Origin: Cephalothrix spiralis
Taxonomy: Eukaryota > Nemertea > Palaeonemertea > Archinemertea > Cephalotrichidae
Reading direction: 5' to 3'
Assembly: GCA_032353305.1 (NCBI GenBank)
Contig: JAUCNG010133319.1
Coordinates: forward strand, 1-21,067
DNA length: 21,067 bases
Shown: positions 12,501 through 18,500 of the stretch, in pieces
How positions within the stretch are numbered: the stretch's first letter is position 1
Layout of the letters: every line of letters starts with the position of its first letter
Position numbers and translations under genes: made by a program
The notes under the pieces: model-generated
What the model saw: the letters and a program-made list of their open reading frames with translations, nothing else
Told to the model about the DNA's origin: nothing
Database searches by the model: none

Positions 12501-15500
12501 TATATTTCATACCAAGGGAAATTATAATGAAAACTTTCAAATTGAAATGTTCTCTCATTCCGATACCCTGCGTTTATCTGAATTTTATTTTATTCACCCA
12601 CACCAGGATACGAGCAAAATCCGATTGAATTTGAAAAATAGATACTTAGATTTTTTTGGTGAAAATATTTGAGGATATATATATATACAGATTGACCGCT
12701 TTTACTAGCTGCCCCATCAAGGCTATGCTTACAATCGAGCAATTATAATATTTATCATCATTTATCTCGTTGGGCAGATCAATATCATATGATTACCGGT
12801 AACTATCGGCGCCTTATCCTGATTTAAGCAAATATTCAATGATATATAGCTCGTACTGTGTCATGCAATAAAGTATTCAGATAGCGAAGGGGATCGGAAT
12901 GATGTTCTCTAACTGGTCATGAAGGAGGACCCTTTAGGAATAGAATACGAATTACTTGTTATATTTTTCTGGTAAGTATCTCTTTGTCATGATTCGAATA
13001 ACGTCGGTCAGCTTCTTATCCTTTGAAAGCATTAAGAACTGGTACTTGAAGTCCTTGTTTTGCCGTTCGATACCATTGTTTGTATTGATACCAACCGAAA
13101 GGCGGTTTTGTCGGAATGCCGTTACCCATTTCTGAAACAAATGTCTCTTATTACAAATATGGTACAAAAATATAATAAAACAAGATAGTTTTCACTATGT
13201 GAAATTTTCTGATTGTAAAACAAATATAGAATACTGGCGACAGACGTCGATACACCATGCTGCAGCCTCTTTAAATTCATTAAAAGGAAACAAATAGTAA
13301 AATTTGATTAGCAATAACAATTTTTAAATTGAAAATTACCATAACCCTCAACTAGACATTTTTTTAAATCTCTAATTTAAATAGTGCTAAGACTCGCTAA
13401 GACATAAATGTTTATTGTAAACAGCTAGGGTGGCCACAACTTCAGAAAACAACATTCCATGACTATCTTGAAAAAGTCTAGATGACAATCAATGATTATT
13501 TCAGTTAGTTTCATTTTCGGGCACTAGGTATCAAGTTCTTTTCTTGTTCCTAGAGGAATTTGGATTTTTTGATTTTTTATTTCTCTTAAGAACTTAATTT
13601 TTGATAAATGTTGATTTTTTTTAAAATATTGTTAGCTTCAGAAAAAAACATATATGTTGGGGCCGAAAACGTGCCAATTTTGCCCTCGCCAATTTTCCCG
13701 TCTATTTGTGTAGTACTCTCTCATTTAATAACTTAAGCGATATCGAATAAACGGTTTTTGATGCTTCAGCAGCTGGTTCGTGAATAGTATACATGTTGGT
13801 AGTTGTTTTTACACTATTGTGGTTTAAAAGTGACTTTATTGTTTTGCTTGTCTTTTAATATAGGGGGCACCCACAATTATCCTGATACCATTACAATTAC
13901 CTTATAGTGCTTAAGCCAATAGTTACTTAACCAATTTTGTAGGTTAAAATTAGTTTTCCAAATATCACTTTTGGTTAATTGACTTAATTCTTCTTCGTAT
14001 GCCTCCTCCGTTTCCGAGTTTGCCAGGCGTCTCAAAATGGAGAGTATTTCCGCTTTCTGCCCGGTGACCCCATTCGAAGCTTTTGCGGTCCACCGCTCAA
14101 ATGCTTGTTCCATATGAAACCGGCATATGTAGGTTTTAGCTTCTGTAAAATAAAACAAATATTAAAATATACGCTATATTGTAGGAAAAAATTTCTATCA
14201 ATAGGCATGATATAATGCTTAACAGTATTTAATCGTGTCAAGTGACCTAAAAAAGTGCTAGACGAAAATTTTCAAAATCAAAAGTTACCGGCAGGGCTCC
14301 GCGCAGATCAAGTTTTTAAAATTTAGTACAGCTTAATGATGAATGCAGATTATTTGAAGTTTTACTATTCAAAATTCCATCACCTTGATGCCATTGCACA
14401 TTAAGCAACCGAAATACGCACAATTAAATTTCCCCGAACTACATTTTTGGACCTTATTGAATTATTAATTGGAGTCAATGCCTATGTCCTATAAAAATTT
14501 GAGCCTTTTTCCGTTTCTGATAGCGATTATCTCGATTTTTCCGTTTCCGATAGCGATTTGCATGTTTCCGATAAAATGTAAGCCAGAGCTTATGACAGTG
14601 AGACGACCAACCCTCTGTTATGCACTAGTCAATGAAATGGACCGTATTGGGGCACAGCGCTAGTGCTAGAAAAGCGGAATTAAGAACTGCAGGCGGTGTC
14701 ACTTTTATAGCTGTCGCTACGTTAGCGCTATGTACTTAGCGCTGAAATTGATCGCCCTGATACTGTAAAACCTTACGCACCTTTTTTTCTCTCCAAATTT
14801 TGGGGCATAAACTTTGGTGCGTATTGTGCATGGGTAACATTATATTTGGAACATAAATTTTGGGGCAAAAACTCGGGTGCGTATTATGCATGGGTACAGG
14901 ATTTTTTCCAAACCTTGAAAATCAATTTTAAGTTCGAAAAATACAAATTTATAAAAATTGATGTAATTTTCACGGGTTCTAAAGGTTTATGAAAAAATCA
15001 CTCAATCATGAACAGGAAGATAATTGATAAATGATTAGATTTTGAATTCAGCTCATTTAGTTATGCTAAATAAATACGATGATCAAGTAATGATCCTGTT
15101 AGCGTTTATTATGAAACACCGATTGAATTTCTGGGATATGATTTTCTCAAAGTTATGGGTGCTTTATTATGCGTCATTACATAGATGTTTTTTACCAGAA
15201 GTTAGGGGTGCGTATCATACGTAGAGGCGTACTGTGCGTTCACAGATTTATAGCGCTGTTTTTAAATTTCAAGTACCCAGTGAGGTCAATTTCATTGACT
15301 ATATACTATGGGACTAAAACGTTACCTTTTGGGTCGTTTAATTCACTTTTTGTTTATGCACATAAAATCACGGTTTTTAATTGCCATCTCAATCACTTGT
15401 CAGAGGACTAATAAATTATATAAATTCCCTCTGACAAGTGTCACAAGTGATTCAGATGGCAATTAAAAACCGTGACTTTATTCGCATAAACAAAAAGTAA

Positions 15501-18500
15501 CCCAAACGACCCAAAAAGTAAGATTTTAGTCCCATAGTGATATTGCATTTAAAAAAAACTGAATGTCCAGTTATTCACCTGGGTATACGGATTCAATGGC
15601 TTGCATTTCTTCCTCGCAGTAGTCCGTCATGAAGAATTTTGGACTAACTTTCATATTCCATGTTTTGAAGATATGTAGGGCTTCTTTTATGGACTCGCAA
15701 CTTTCGTTTTCAATTATAAACGAGCCTACAACCATATAATTGAAGTTTGTTTTAACAACAATAAAAAACAGAGGCAGCGCATACTTCATTGTACGATATG
15801 TAGCATCCAACAACACTATTTCATTTCCGTACATTTGGAAAAGGCGGCGTTGCCACTCCGTTTGCTGAACGAAAAGAAACTTCGATTGCACCTGATCGTC
15901 AGAGGTAGTAGCCTGTCGTAAAAAAAAATTTGAATTTGGTTCTTGGATTTGCCACTCTTCTATATTTTTTTTAAGGTTTTCCTGGTCTATTAAACTTTTT
16001 CTTATTTCTGTTTTAATTCGATTAGCGTGCGTTCTAATTTCATTCTTAGAAGGGAAGAATCTTCTATTTGTAGATTTAGGAGAATCCTTTTCAGCGAATA
16101 TAACACTTTTGACCAAAAACTCTAAATGTCTTTTAATTTCATTTGTGTCATAAACACCGTCGTTAACAAGTTCACGGATGTATTTAACGAGCCGTTTGTC
16201 AATGGTTTGCGCAATTCCACTAAACTGAAATAAAAGAGGACAAAATACTTTATTATTCTAGCACATAATATTCAAAGAATGTAAAAGTAAGTTTTAATTA
16301 TTTCGGGTAGGCCAATATATTAATTCTGCCTGATGTTTATAAAAAATATGAGTGATGTAGTAGGTCTAAACTACGGATTTATAAATAATGGGCACGGAAT
16401 CGCATGAAAGTTTTTACGTCATTCTATGATATTTCGATTTTTACTCAAGTTGCGCAAATTGATATACCATTTCTGGGGGCCCACAGAAAAACGGCTGTGA
16501 ATCAAAGTTTTTAATAGAATAAATATTAGAACTATTAGTGTTAACCATGCTTTTGCCGCCCATTTGGTATATGCGGTCAACGATCTTTATATAATATTTA
16601 GTTTTAATCTAATATTAGTTAGGTTGGGTCATGAACGGGATCGGGAATGAAAATATGATTATAATTAAGAATAATATTATTATAATCGACCTTTTTTAGC
16701 GAGAAATGTGATCGAAATATTTAACAGATCGATATTTTCAAAACGAACGCCCTTTGTAACGTAGATTATGTGATCGTGTAGAGCTGTCTTTATCTCTACA
16801 TCAAGAAGTATTCGTTCCTGGTCCCGTTAAAAGGTCCTCTCTATTTCTTTGAGCAGGCGAATGAAGATGGCTATTCTTTTTTACCTGAATGTAGACTTCT
16901 GTTTTTCGCCATGTACATTGTACAGGATATGGATGCCAGCAAGACAGTATCAGTTATTCACGAGAAATCAGGCTTTTAGCTTTTGAGATGTTATTATGTA
17001 ATATGCCACATGAAGAAAAGCTTTACCGGTAACTAAATATATTGTCATTTTACTTGCTAAGAATATGATTATCAATCTAATACGTAATACAGACACCAGT
17101 GATTTTCGATAGAATTATTTCGAATATTTTACATTTTCTCATTTTTTTGTTTTTATATAATATAATATTTAGTTTGAATCTTATATTAGTGAGGTTGGGT
17201 TATGAACGGGATCGGGAACGAAAACGAATAATAATATTATTATTATAATCGACCTTTTTTAGTGAGAAATGTGATCGAAAATATTTAACAGATCGATATT
17301 TTCAAAACGAACGCCCTTTGTAACGTAGATTATGTGATCGAGTAGAGCTGTCTTTATCTCTATATCAAAAAGTATTCGTTCCTGGTCCCGTTAAAAGGTC
17401 CTCTCTATTTCCCTGAGCAGGCGAATGAAGTTGGCTATATTCTTTTTTACCTGAATGTAGACTTCTGTTTTTCGCCATGTACATTGTACAGGAATGGATG
17501 CCAGCAAGACAGTATCAGTTATTCACGAGAAATCTTAATAGTGTGCTAACGTTTCATTTTTATATCATTTATAGTTTTAAGTTATGTTAATTTACGCAAC
17601 TTTTGTCGTGAGAATCTTTGCCCGTTATTTAAAATCCAGGCGTTTGGAAAATAGGAAAGCTTTGGCACGAAAACATCAATGTTAACCTTATTTCAACCTT
17701 TCTAGCGGAAAGATGTTCTTTATTACTGGGTTTTTAAATATTGGGCAAAGATTCACAAGACAAATTCTATGATATTCTGTCTTTTGACCCAAGTTGCCCA
17801 AATTAACATAATTTAAAAACTATAAAATTATATAAAATGAAACTTTAGCACCATCCGACTACATACAGGATATAAAATCATTATCTCATGTATTTTTGAA
17901 GATACAACCTTGTAAACAGCGGGCAGAATAAAGCGCCCCACCCAGTAAAAGCAGATAGATTAAATGGACCACCGAACTTTAAATAAATGATAAATTAACT
18001 AATGACTTGGCTATTTATAAAAAATGTAATATAAAAGTAAAAAGTGAAAGTTTATTTTCTGATAATTATGTCACGATTTATATGACTTTTAGGATTCAGG
18101 GACATTTCACTACTACAGCCCAAACCGCGACTTCTATATTTTATAACTTGGGGTGTAACTCTACCTAATATAAAAATTTCAAACGAATACATGCAATTTT
18201 GGTATTTTCAAATACCGAGGGGTGTAAATCACATCTAAACCGGGTAGGTCCTTTTAAATTTTAATTTGGAATTCAACTCTTTTTTAGGGCAACAAATATA
18301 GTTAAATCATTTTCACCAAGTCACGATTAGCATAATATAAAAATGTGTCAATTGAACTTGTAACATTTTTGTGATAATTTTCTAGTTATAGGATTCATAA
18401 TATATCGGGTGACGCAAAAAATTTGACCCGAACTTTGGATCACTTTATTTCGTCAACCGACAAAATGTTCTGTGCAGTTCTGTGTTTGAAATTCACTCAG

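Noticed and set aside
15169-15411. 80-codon plus-strand frame near the foldback
   Set aside because: Much of it is the left arm of the palindrome; no coding signature.
16890-17490. Extra exon in the 380-base repeat (CATTCAG|GTAAAA on the minus strand in both copies)
   Set aside because: No acceptor with a pyrimidine tract was found, the copies differ by a frame-shifting indel, and exon 2 joins exon 3 naturally without it.
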